The notes beneath the pieces were generated by a model. It was not told the origin of the DNA and did no database searches. It was given only the letters and a program-made list of their open reading frames with translations. Shown here in pieces: positions 39,464-47,223 of a DNA stretch of 47,223 bases (the stretch's first letter is position 1; the number at the start of each line of letters is the position of its first letter). The stretch spans positions 7,047 to 54,269 of the forward strand of contig NZ_VSTH01000082.1 of assembly GCF_008123965.1 (NCBI RefSeq), written 5' to 3'. The stretch is from Bradyrhizobium hipponense. Its GTDB lineage: Bacteria > Pseudomonadota > Alphaproteobacteria > Rhizobiales > Xanthobacteraceae. The position numbers were made by a program, and so were the translations under genes.

Positions 39464-40372
39464 CTATTCCTCGTCGCTTCCGGGCGTCGGGCGCAGCATG
39501 AAATGACCGAAGGCGGAGGCGATCGGCCTATTCGCATCGTCCTGCCAGGCCCGCGCCTCGAAGGCGACGATGCGCCGGCCCTGCTTGACGATCGAGACAT
39601 TGGCAAAGCTGTCCAGCGCGCGGCCGGAACGCAAATAGTTGACAGTGAGTCCGATCGGTTTTGGTAGTGCGGCGATCCCGAGCTCGCGCCTCACGCCGAC
39701 GATCGCTGTGGTCTCGAGCAAGGCCCCGGTCATGCCGCCATGGATCGCGGGCAGGATTGGATTGCCGATGATCTTTGGCGAGAACGGCATCATCAGCGTG
39801 CCGTCGTCGTTGATGCGGATGCCAAGCCAGCGCGCGAACGGGCTGCTCGCGAACGCGCCGTCCGGATCCTCCGGCGCATCCAGCGTCGGGATGTTGCGCG
39901 AATCCATCCTGCCGTCCGCCAGCATGTTGGTGCGATTGGCGCCGATCATGAAGCAGGCGGTCGCGGTCGCCACCGGATCGCCCTCGGATTCCTGATAGGC
40001 GGTGGAGCGCACGAACGCGATCGAGCGGGTGGTGCGATAGCAGACCGAATGCGCCTTGATGTCGAGGCCCGGGGTCGCCGGTTTCTGGTAGTCGATGCGC
40101 AGATCCAGCGTCGCGATCGCGCTTGTGCCGTCGAGCGCGAGCTGCACCGCCATGCCGCAGCTCTCGTCCAGCATCGCCGTGACGACGCCGCCATGCAGCA
40201 CGCCGGTCTCGGTGTCGCCGACGAACACGGGCCGGTAGGGCAGGCTCGACCAGGCCTCGCCCGGCGCGAACCGGTCAAGCTGGAGACCGCTGATATGGCC
40301 GTAGTCGGAGCGGCGGCCCTGGATGGCCTCGGCGAGTTCCTCGAACGGGAGCGTGGTCGGAGAGGTGGACAT
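39464..40372 (-). CDS. Double-hotdog thioesterase, PaaI family
   Basis: The protein of 302 residues holds two hotdog domains in tandem (about 40-145 and 175-295). Each has the family helix: VLHGGVVTAMLDESCGMA in the first and IHGGMTGALLETTAIVGV in the second. The acidic residue of the catalytic site is Asp in the first and Glu in the second. PaaI-type enzymes hydrolyse acyl-CoA thioesters; the fused form should give an intramolecular dimer. Substrate unknown. The divergent ORF at 40522 starts 150 bases away. Confidence 0.9.
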   Translation of the reverse strand: MSTSPTTLPFEELAEAIQGRRSDYGHISGLQLDRFAPGEAWSSLPYRPVFVGDTETGVLHGGVVTAMLDESCGMAVQLALDGTSAIATLDLRIDYQKPATPGLDIKAHSVCYRTTRSIAFVRSTAYQESEGDPVATATACFMIGANRTNMLADGRMDSRNIPTLDAPEDPDGAFASSPFARWLGIRINDDGTLMMPFSPKIIGNPILPAIHGGMTGALLETTAIVGVRRELGIAALPKPIGLTVNYLRSGRALDSFANVSIVKQGRRIVAFEARAWQDDANRPIASAFGHFMLRPTPGSDEE

Positions 40373-40521
40373 GGTGACGTTCTAGACCAGTGCCGAGCGC
40401 CACGCAAAACCTCGCATGCGCCGTCTAAGCCTGGTCCGCCAGGGCGGTTTGGCCTCGACAGAGCCGGGCGAAGCAACGATGGTGGACGTCCTGTTCGTCC
40501 ACTGCTTGCCAAGGAGTGCCC

Positions 40522-40839
40522 ATGGCCGATCCCGAGACGCCCGCCACCAGCCAGGGTCCCGTCACCATTTCGAGCTCCAGCGCGGAGCGGGCGCCCATCG
40601 TCTATTTCGACGGCGCCTCCTGCTTCGGCCATCACAACGGTGCGATCCAGATTGAGCTCGCCGCGAACCTCTTGATGCCGGTCGGCGCCGCCGTCAGGGT
40701 CGACGTGGTCCAGACCGCTCATCTGCGCTGCAGCGTGGCCGCGGCGCTGGCGCTGCGCGAAGCGCTCGACAAGGCGCTCGCGATGTATCAGCAGGGGCGG
40801 CAGCAGCCGACGGAAGAGATTCCGGCGGTGAAGAATTGA
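40522..40839 (+). CDS. Hypothetical protein (105 aa)
   Basis: The ATG at 40522 follows a clear AAGGAG by five bases, strong evidence that this is translated. The product is soluble: a Ser-rich N-terminus (GPVTISSSSAERAP), a core IVYFDGASCFGHHNGAIQIE, then a beta strand and an Ala/Leu-rich helix (AAALALREALDKALAMYQQG). A CASCFGHHN-like Cys/His patch might bind metal but is not conclusive. I recognise no family. It stands alone between gaps of about 150 bases. Confidence 0.75.
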   Translation: MADPETPATSQGPVTISSSSAERAPIVYFDGASCFGHHNGAIQIELAANLLMPVGAAVRVDVVQTAHLRCSVAAALALREALDKALAMYQQGRQQPTEEIPAVKN

Positions 40840-40988
40840 GGCTGCACTTCAACGCCTGGGAACTGGCCCGTTGCGATCGACTCGGGAAAAGCGCAGGGAC
40901 ACCGGTAACGTGTAACATTGCCGGTCCACTACCGTAAGCTCGCGGCCTGCGCTAGTCTCGATCGAAGACCCGCGGACTGGAGGCTCTC

Positions 40989-41531
40989 ATGCCGGATCAG
41001 GAACACAGATCTGTCACGCCATCCTGGCTCACGTCACCTTTGCTGCTAACCTTGGTCGGCCTGATCGGAACGGGCACCGGAGCAGTCTTGCAAGGCTTCT
41101 GGAATACCAGACTCGAGCGCGAGAAGTTCGAATTTTCCTTGATCGCAAAGGCGTTGGCGGTCCCGAATAAGGATGAGGCCGCGCAAAATCTTAAATTCCT
41201 AGTCGATGCCGGGCTGATCAACCAATTCAACTCTGAGAAAATCGCCAAGCTGGCCGCCAATCCGAAAACGCTTCCGGACTTCCTCGGCCTGTCCGGACTG
41301 ATTCCAGTGCGGCAGGGCAAGATGATCCTGTCGCGTGTTGGCACCTATCAAGGAGCGATCGATGATGAGTGGAACGACGCCTACCGCAAAGCGATCATCG
41401 ATTTTCAAGCATCGCAGAACATGAATGCCGATGGATTGATTGGGCCTCAGACATTCGATCGAATGAAAACTGAATATACGAAAGCAACGGGCATTTGGCC
41501 GCCGGCTGAGACGCCTAAGTCGAAGCCATGA
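40989..41531 (+). CDS. Membrane-anchored protein with a peptidoglycan-binding domain
   Basis: A single N-terminal transmembrane helix (about residues 15-37, LLLTLVGLIGTGTGAVL) is followed by a short linker. Residues about 115-165 form a PG_binding_1-like three-helix unit (VGTYQGAIDDEWNDAYRKAI, FQASQNMNADGLIGPQTF). The outcome is an anchored protein whose C-terminal part may face the murein. Codon use is clearly less GC-rich than in flanking genes, a hint of foreign origin. It is convergent with the amidase, the stops being four bases apart. Confidence 0.75.
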   Translation: MPDQEHRSVTPSWLTSPLLLTLVGLIGTGTGAVLQGFWNTRLEREKFEFSLIAKALAVPNKDEAAQNLKFLVDAGLINQFNSEKIAKLAANPKTLPDFLGLSGLIPVRQGKMILSRVGTYQGAIDDEWNDAYRKAIIDFQASQNMNADGLIGPQTFDRMKTEYTKATGIWPPAETPKSKP

Positions 41532-41535
41532 GCAC

Positions 41536-43011
41536 TCACCCGTTCGTCACATGCACCTTCGGCTTCTTGCCGTCGTTCCACTTGCCGTCGAGCGCGCGCT
41601 CGATCTGCGCAGCAAGTTGCAGCAGCAGGCCGTCATTCGCCTGTTTTGCAATGGCCTGGATGCCGAGCGGCAGGCCGTGCTCGTGGGTCGCCATCGGCAT
41701 CGAGATCGCGGGCATGCCGCAGAGATTGGCGAGCGGCGTAAACGCAAAGTTGCGCCAGAGATTGCCGAACCAGTCGAGCACGTCAGGATTGTCGGAGATG
41801 GTGAGAAACTCTTTCGTCCCGACCTTCGGCGTCGGCAACGCGGTGATCGGCGTCAGGATCACGTCCCACTGCTCGAAGAACGCACCGAAGCTGCGCGACG
41901 TCGTGTTGAACACGCCCTGCATCTTTGCGCGCTCGGCAAAGCTTGTGTGCCGGCCTGCTTCCCAGATCCGGACGTTGACGGGCTCGATGAGATCTTCCGG
42001 CGGCCGCTCCAGTCCGCGCGCAGCGAGCACGTTGGCGATCACCACGGCAAAGTTGCTGATGTAGCAGGTGGTCTGCGCCTCGAATGCGGCGCGGAAGTCG
42101 AGCTCGGGCAGGGCATAGTCGACGTGATGACCGAGGCCTTCGAGGAAACGGCCGGCCTTGGCCAGCTCGGCGGCGATGTGCGGCGTCGCGGTGTAGTCGC
42201 CCCAGGTGTGCGACAGCGCAATCCGAAGCTTGCCGGGATCGCGCTTGATCATCTCGCCGTAGGGCTGCGCCGTGGTCCAGAACGGCATAAACTCGCCGGG
42301 AGCGGGGCCGCGGGCGTGGTCGACAAAGGCGGCGGTGTCGCGCACGGAGCGCGATTGGCAGCCCTGGATCGAGACGAGGCCGGTGAGGTCCGACATGTGC
42401 GGGGCCAGCGAGAACACGCCGCGCGAGACCTTCAGCCCGATATTGCCGTTGACGCCGGCGGGAATGCGAATCGAGCCGCCGCCGTCGGTTGCATGCGCGA
42501 TCGGCACCACGCCGGCCGCGACCATCGCCGCGCTACCCGCCGACGAGCCGCAGGTGGTGTAGTCGGTGTCCCAAGGATTGCGCGTGACATAAACGGCGGG
42601 ATTGTCCGCCGAGCTGCACACGCCGAACTCCGGCGTCGTCGTCCGTCCGATCAGGTTCAGCCCGGCCTGACGGAATTTACCAGTCAGGAACGTGTCGGCG
42701 GCGGCGCGATTGCCGCGCATCAGCAGCGAGCCCATCTCCTGAAGCCGCCCTTTCATGGTTGGCCCCAAATCCTTCATCAGGAAGGGCAAGCCGGCGAAAA
42801 CACCGGCAAGATTGGCGCCGTCCTTGGCCGGGTCGGCGATCACGTCCTCGAACAGCTCGACCACGCCCGACAGCGCCGGATTGACTTTGGCGACGCCGGC
42901 GGCGGCCTGGCGCGCCAAGTCCTTCGCCGTGAGCTCGCCCTTGCGGACGCGCGCCGCCAGCCCCACGCCATCGTGCTGCGCCCATTCGTTCCAGCTCATC
43001 GGCAAAGTCAT
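41536..43011 (-). CDS. Amidase-signature family hydrolase
   Basis: An amidase of the Ser-cisSer-Lys type, 491 residues from the ATG at 43011. Lys80 (FLMKDLG), cis-Ser156 (CGSSAGS) and nucleophile Ser180 (GGGSIRIPA) have the spacing of the family, so it should be active. Substrate cannot be read from sequence; amides of small acids are usual. It lies 130 bases downstream of the cyanuric-acid-hydrolase-family gene on the same strand. Biuret and allophanate hydrolases of cyanuric acid breakdown are also amidase-signature enzymes, so a joint role is possible but unproved. The start could also be the TTG at 43020; GAGG lies about nine bases before the ATG. Confidence 0.9.
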   Translation of the reverse strand: MTLPMSWNEWAQHDGVGLAARVRKGELTAKDLARQAAAGVAKVNPALSGVVELFEDVIADPAKDGANLAGVFAGLPFLMKDLGPTMKGRLQEMGSLLMRGNRAAADTFLTGKFRQAGLNLIGRTTTPEFGVCSSADNPAVYVTRNPWDTDYTTCGSSAGSAAMVAAGVVPIAHATDGGGSIRIPAGVNGNIGLKVSRGVFSLAPHMSDLTGLVSIQGCQSRSVRDTAAFVDHARGPAPGEFMPFWTTAQPYGEMIKRDPGKLRIALSHTWGDYTATPHIAAELAKAGRFLEGLGHHVDYALPELDFRAAFEAQTTCYISNFAVVIANVLAARGLERPPEDLIEPVNVRIWEAGRHTSFAERAKMQGVFNTTSRSFGAFFEQWDVILTPITALPTPKVGTKEFLTISDNPDVLDWFGNLWRNFAFTPLANLCGMPAISMPMATHEHGLPLGIQAIAKQANDGLLLQLAAQIERALDGKWNDGKKPKVHVTNG

Positions 43012-43143
43012 GCGGTCCAAACCTCTTCGTGCGCCACCATCTTAGTTTCGCACAGGAACAGTTTAATCAACTGAGCCGGCGCGAAGGGCAGGGTTGCGCC
43101 GGATGGAGGGGTCGTTTGCGAGCCGGCATTGCATGCGCACGCA

Positions 43144-44256
43144 TCAATTCGAGAGCTTTGCGATCACCGCGACCGGCCCGCCGCCGGCCGGCCCCTGGTG
43201 CTCGGCGCCACCGGAGACGTAGACCGCACTGGTGCCAGCGAGGCCGGCGATCAGGCCGCCGACCGCGGCGCGGGCGTGGCGTGTCGAGCTGATGTCGGTG
43301 TCTTCCAGCATGGTGTGGCGCAAGCCGCGCACGCTGCCGTTCGGCGAGGCCTCCGCCTTGGCGAAGATATTGACGAACTTGCGCCCCGCGGTTGCCTGCG
43401 GCGCGATCCCGAGTCCGACGCTGTTCAGCGCTGCGATCACCGCGGCGGAGTCGATGGCGTCGCTCATCACGGCGTGCCCGATCTCGAATTCGCTCACCGA
43501 TGACGCCGAATTGCCGAGCACGATGACGACATTGTGCATCAGCTCGATGCCGGCCGAGGTCGAAGCGACCTTCGAGAACAAATCGTAGCGCCGCAGCACG
43601 TCCTCGTCGCCGATATCGGATGCGATCTCGCCAAGCGCGACCGCAACCCCGAGCGCGGAGGCGCCGCGCGAATACGCCATCGAGCCGTAGGCGCTGGTCG
43701 TCGCCGTCTTGTTGCCACGCGCGCTTGCGGCCTCGACACGGTCGCTGGTCAGCAGCGGGCACTTGATCTGCACGAAATGGACGTCGGCGGGATCGGCGAT
43801 CCCGGCATCCTCCATCGCGGTCTTCACCGCCTTGGCCGTCTCCGCGATCTGTGCGGAACGGCCGAGCTCCTCGGGGAGGAAATCCCTCGTGTGCGCCATG
43901 CCGATGCTCAGGCGTTTGCCGGAGATGCCTGCGGGCTGTTCGCCGACTTCCCGGCGCGTGAATACGGTGATGTGCGGGCTGAGCACACCCTCGGTGCCGC
44001 CGGACATCACGAAGGCGATGCGCTGCTCGACTTCGTGCGGCGTCAGGCCGAGATGAGGCGCCAGCGCCGTGCACAGCGCGGCAACGGCGTATTCCCGGGT
44101 GAAATCATTGACGCCGCCATTGCCCTCGGTTTTGCCGAGGATCGCCAGGATCGATGCCGGATCGATCGCGCCGGAGTCGATCACGCTCATGAGGCCGGAC
44201 ACGTCGCCGGGGCCCTTGGTGGCGATCCTGATGACGCCGAACGATGTCGTCCGCAT
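43144..44256 (-). CDS. Ring-opening amidohydrolase (cyanuric acid hydrolase / barbiturase family)
   Basis: This 370-residue enzyme belongs to the AtzD/TrzD/barbiturase fold, built of three related domains each with a Ser-Lys pair. Visible motifs are FVMSGGTEGVLSPH, VQIKCPLLTSDR, GSMAYSRGASALGVA, and KVASTSAGIELMHN. Members open cyanuric acid to carboxybiuret or hydrolyse barbituric acid; a cyanuric acid hydrolase has been described from Bradyrhizobium, as I recall. Which substrate applies here is not determinable by eye. GAGGA lies six bases before the ATG. The amidase gene follows on the same strand. Confidence 0.9.
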   Translation of the reverse strand: MRTTSFGVIRIATKGPGDVSGLMSVIDSGAIDPASILAILGKTEGNGGVNDFTREYAVAALCTALAPHLGLTPHEVEQRIAFVMSGGTEGVLSPHITVFTRREVGEQPAGISGKRLSIGMAHTRDFLPEELGRSAQIAETAKAVKTAMEDAGIADPADVHFVQIKCPLLTSDRVEAASARGNKTATTSAYGSMAYSRGASALGVAVALGEIASDIGDEDVLRRYDLFSKVASTSAGIELMHNVVIVLGNSASSVSEFEIGHAVMSDAIDSAAVIAALNSVGLGIAPQATAGRKFVNIFAKAEASPNGSVRGLRHTMLEDTDISSTRHARAAVGGLIAGLAGTSAVYVSGGAEHQGPAGGGPVAVIAKLSN

Positions 44257-44324
44257 TATTGTCCTCGTGTGGGGTTCAGGGGCCCGGCGGACAGACCAGC
44301 CGTCGAACGGGGGCGGCTGTCAAT

Positions 44325-44557
44325 CCCCGTTGTCGTCCTGGCGAAAGCCCCCATTGGCGCTAAAATAGTTTGATCATGGCCTGGTAGCGTCGCTTGCGTC
44401 TGGGCGGCTCGCGTAGATGTCGCTGGAGAGCAGGCGAAAGCCAGGACCCATTACCCCAGGGAGCAGTTTGGCGAAGACTCGTCGTTCGGTACTGCTACCG
44501 ACTGAGATTGATAGATTCCGCGGTATGGGTCCCGGCTTTCGCCAGGACGACAAGGGG
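44325..44557. repeat. Nested inverted repeat upstream of tex
   Basis: The left arm near 44325-44348 (gtcgtcctggcgaaagcc) and the right arm at 44534-44557 (ggctttcgccaggacgac) are perfect inverses over about 20 bases. A second inner pair, gcgaaagccaggacccatt (from about 44431) and atgggtcccggctttcgc, shares the same right arm. The element recalls repeats common in Bradyrhizobium-type genomes. It fills much of the 494-base gap at 44257-44750. Otherwise I see only the tex ribosome binding site (gagggg near 44738) there. Confidence 0.75.
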
Positions 44558-44750
44558 ATAGAGTCTTCACGTCACCAACGTTCGCCATACCCGCACGATT
44601 GTGGCGAGATCGCATCGCGCCCGCAAGAAAAAACCTCTGTCGACGGTTGCGCGCCGCACCTTGATGAATCAACCTTGGTTGGTCCATAAGCGGCGTCCCG
44701 CGGCCCGGTCTCGGTTTCCGCGTTGCGTGCTTGGATAGAGGGGTTCTCGC

Positions 44751-47084
44751 GTGGCGAATATCAACCTGAAAATTGCGCAGGAGCTTGGGGTTCGCCCGGA
44801 GCAGGTCGAGGCGGCGGTGACGCTGCTCGACGGCGGCGCCACGGTTCCCTTCATCGCCCGCTACCGCAAGGAAGCGACCGGTGCGCTCGACGACACGCAA
44901 TTGCGCAACCTGGAGGAGCGTCTGGTTTACCTGCGCGAGCTCGAAGAGCGCCGCAAGGCCATCCTCGAATCGGTCCGCGAACAGGGCAAGCTCGATGCGG
45001 CGCTGGAAGCCACCATTCTCGCCGCCGACAGCAAGGCGCGCTTGGAAGACATCTATCTGCCGTTCAAGCCGAAGCGCCGCACCAAGGCGGAGATCGCCAG
45101 GGAAGCCGGCCTCGAGCCGCTTGCCAACCAGCTGATGGCGGAGCCTGGCAACGATCCGAAAATCGTGGCCGAAGCCTTCGTCAACGCAGAGAAGGGCGTC
45201 GCGGATGCCGCCGCCGCACTCGACGGTGCCCGCGCCATCCTGGTCGAGCGTTTCGACGAGGATGCCGACCTGATTGGCGCTTTGCGCGAGGAGATGTGGA
45301 CCAATGCGCGCATGGCATCCAAGGTGCGCGACGGCAAGAAGACGGAAGGCGAGAAGTTCGCGGACTATTTTGATTTCTCCGAGCCGCTGACCAAGCTGCC
45401 CTCGCACCGCATCCTCGCGATGTTCCGTGGAGAAAAAGAAGAGATCCTCGACCTCCAGATCCAGGCCGAGGCCGAGGCGCCGCCGCCTGGCGTGCCGGGC
45501 GCCTATGAGCTGAAGATCATGAAGCGGTTCGGCATCGCCGATCTCAAGCGGCCCGGCGACCGCTGGATGATCGACACCGTGCGCTGGGCTTGGCGCACCA
45601 AGATCCAGGTGCATCTCAACATCGATCTGCGCATGCGGCTGTGGAATGCGGCCGAGACCGAGGCCGTGCGCGTGTTCGCCTCGAACCTGCGCGACCTCTT
45701 GCTTGCCGCGCCCGCCGGCACCCGCGTCACCATGGGGCTCGATCCCGGCTTCCGCACCGGCGTCAAGGTTGCCGTGATCGACGCAACCGGCAAGGTGGTC
45801 GATACAGCCGTGATCTATCCGCACGAGCCGCAGCGGCAGTGGAACGAGGCGCTCGCGATCCTCGGCAAGCTGGCGCTGAAGCATCACGTCGAGCTGATCG
45901 CGATCGGCAACGGCACCGCCTCGCGCGAGACCGACAAGCTCGCGGCCGACCTCGTCAAGGGCCTGCCCGACTTGAAGATGACCAAGATCGTGGTGTCGGA
46001 AGCCGGCGCGTCGGTCTATTCGGCTTCCGCCTTCGCTTCGCAGGAATTGCCGAGCATGGACGTCACCCTGCGCGGTGCGGTCTCGATTGCCCGGCGCCTC
46101 CAGGATCCGCTCGCCGAGCTCGTCAAGATCGAACCCAAGGCGATCGGCGTCGGCCAGTATCAGCACGATCTCGGCGAGGCCAAGCTCGCACGCTCGCTCG
46201 ATGCCGTGGTCGAAGACTGCGTGAACGCCGTTGGCGTCGACGTCAACACCGCCTCCGCGCCGCTGCTCGCGCGGGTGTCAGGTGTAGGCTCGGGCCTCGC
46301 GCAGAGCATCGTGCAGCATCGCGACGCCAACGGCCCGTTCAAGTCGCGAAAGGCGCTGAAAGACGTGCCGCGGCTCGGGCCGAAGGCGTTCGAGCAGTGC
46401 GCGGGCTTCTTGCGCATTCTCGGCGGCGAGGATCCGCTCGATGCCTCCGGCGTGCATCCGGAAACCTATCCGGTGGTGCGGCGGATTCTCAGCGCTACCA
46501 AGAGCGATATCAAGGCACTGATCGGCAACAGCGAGATCGTGCGCACGCTGAAGCCGAAAGACTATGTCGATGAGACATTCGGTCTGCCGACCGTCACCGA
46601 CATTCTGCGCGAACTGGAAAAGCCCGGCCGCGACCCGCGCCCGGCATTCAAGGCCGCGGTGTTCAAGGAAGGCGTCGAGGAGATCAAGCATCTCAAGAAG
46701 GGCATGATCCTGGAGGGCACTGTGACCAACGTCGCTGCCTTCGGCGCCTTCGTCGACATCGGCGTGCACCAGGACGGGCTCGTCCACATCTCGGCGATGT
46801 CGAAGACCTTCATCAAGGACCCGCGCGAGGTGGTGAAGCCCGGCGACATCGTCAAGGTGAAGGTGCTGGACTTCGAGGTCGCACGCAAGCGCATCTCGCT
46901 GACGCTGCGGCTCGACGACGAGGTCGGCGAGAAGAAGGATGCGCCCGGCATGCAGCGCGACAATTCACGCAACACCGCCCGCATGACATCGTCGGCGCCG
47001 CGCAAGCAGGAGTCCTCTGGCGGCGGCGCGCTCGCCGAAGCCCTGCGCCGCGCAGCCGAGAAGAACGGCGGCAAGCGCGCGTGA
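44751..47084 (+). CDS. tex: Tex-family RNA-binding transcription accessory protein
   Basis: A cytoplasmic nucleic-acid-binding protein of 777 residues, essential or toxin-related in some bacteria, with a role in transcription. Domains in order: N-terminal helical domain (about 1-190, with PFIARYRKEATGALDD), YqgF-like domain (from about 328, GLDPGFRTG), helix-hairpin-helix repeats (near 507, SGVGSGLAQSIV), and an S1 RNA-binding domain (about 651-720, GAFGAFVDIG after VTNVA). The C-terminus is Ala/Lys/Arg-rich. The start is GTG at 44751 with gagggg eight bases upstream. Full family length; repeat DNA follows. Confidence 0.96.
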   Translation: MANINLKIAQELGVRPEQVEAAVTLLDGGATVPFIARYRKEATGALDDTQLRNLEERLVYLRELEERRKAILESVREQGKLDAALEATILAADSKARLEDIYLPFKPKRRTKAEIAREAGLEPLANQLMAEPGNDPKIVAEAFVNAEKGVADAAAALDGARAILVERFDEDADLIGALREEMWTNARMASKVRDGKKTEGEKFADYFDFSEPLTKLPSHRILAMFRGEKEEILDLQIQAEAEAPPPGVPGAYELKIMKRFGIADLKRPGDRWMIDTVRWAWRTKIQVHLNIDLRMRLWNAAETEAVRVFASNLRDLLLAAPAGTRVTMGLDPGFRTGVKVAVIDATGKVVDTAVIYPHEPQRQWNEALAILGKLALKHHVELIAIGNGTASRETDKLAADLVKGLPDLKMTKIVVSEAGASVYSASAFASQELPSMDVTLRGAVSIARRLQDPLAELVKIEPKAIGVGQYQHDLGEAKLARSLDAVVEDCVNAVGVDVNTASAPLLARVSGVGSGLAQSIVQHRDANGPFKSRKALKDVPRLGPKAFEQCAGFLRILGGEDPLDASGVHPETYPVVRRILSATKSDIKALIGNSEIVRTLKPKDYVDETFGLPTVTDILRELEKPGRDPRPAFKAAVFKEGVEEIKHLKKGMILEGTVTNVAAFGAFVDIGVHQDGLVHISAMSKTFIKDPREVVKPGDIVKVKVLDFEVARKRISLTLRLDDEVGEKKDAPGMQRDNSRNTARMTSSAPRKQESSGGGALAEALRRAAEKNGGKRA

Positions 47085-47089
47085 GTCCT

Positions 47090-47160
47090 TACCTCTCCTC
47101 GCTCTTCAGCCGGGAGAGGTCGGAATCCGCGCGCAGCGCGAATTCCGGGTGAGGGGAGCC
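47090..47160. repeat. Intergenic palindromic repeat, copy E (partial)
   Basis: ctctcctcgctcttcagccgggagaggtcggaat with gcgcgcagcgcg and ccgggtgagggg repeats the left-half layout of copy A (gagaggtcgg - hairpin - ccgggtgagggg). The right half is missing or replaced before the window ends. It directly follows tex. Confidence 0.65.
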
Positions 47161-47223
47161 CCCGCGAGTTGAGCTGCTCGACGTACGGAGAGAGCTCTAT
47201 CCACTCGTCATTGCGAGTTGGGA

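Overview
The window reads as a chromosomal segment of an alphaproteobacterium of the Bradyrhizobium / Rhodopseudomonas group. The reasons are high GC with G/C-rich third codon positions, an alphaproteobacterial-type dnaG and rpoD pair, an rpoH-rluD block, a single-chain acyl-CoA carboxylase and a cyanuric acid hydrolase family enzyme. Several families of short palindromic repeats lie in the gaps between genes. This assignment rests on recognition only; no search was run. About 37 protein genes and one tRNA are supported. I see no intact insertion sequence, prophage, CRISPR array or rRNA.

Layout. 1-5.3 kb: primase (dnaG) and housekeeping sigma factor (rpoD), then a small conserved-looking protein whose 5' leader can fold into a closed multi-helix structure. 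5.4-11.3 kb: cell-wall and signalling genes (MltB-type transglycosylase, receiver-only response regulator, LysE exporter, 7-TM diguanylate cyclase, Amidase_2 hydrolase) separated by palindromic repeats. This stretch also holds a 22-residue Lys/Ala peptide gene with its own ribosome binding site and terminator, and the tail of a decayed OmpA-type gene. 11.3-13.9 kb: rpoH, rluD, a small membrane protein whose start codon overlaps that of rluD, and tRNA-Glu(CUC).

13.9-22.2 kb, next to the tRNA, has a different character. It holds a DMSO-reductase-family molybdoenzyme, a SEC-C protein beside a 474-residue unknown protein, an OmpR/EnvZ-type two-component pair, and 1.2 kb without a convincing gene but with a tandem 10-bp motif that may be the regulator's own binding site. 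22.2-28.1 kb: a D-aminoacylase-like amidohydrolase coupled to a COG0523 metallochaperone, two small unknowns, a Cache chemoreceptor and a racemase-family protein that appears to lack both catalytic cysteines. 28.2-35.4 kb: the single-chain carboxylase, an AcoR-type sigma-54 activator, and a flavin reductase plus LLM-class monooxygenase pair.

35.6-39 kb: dgoK-dgoA (lower half of the De Ley-Doudoroff galactose route, yielding pyruvate) followed by poxB (pyruvate to acetate). 39-47 kb: small membrane protein, double-hotdog thioesterase, two unknowns, an amidase-signature enzyme next to a ring-opening amidohydrolase of the cyanuric acid hydrolase/barbiturase family, then tex. Most of the window is ordinary chromosome. 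The points most worth checking are the zinc-ligand-free primase, the Lys/Ala micro-peptide, the Cys-less racemase homologue, the SEC-C pair and the structured leader at 5.1 kb.
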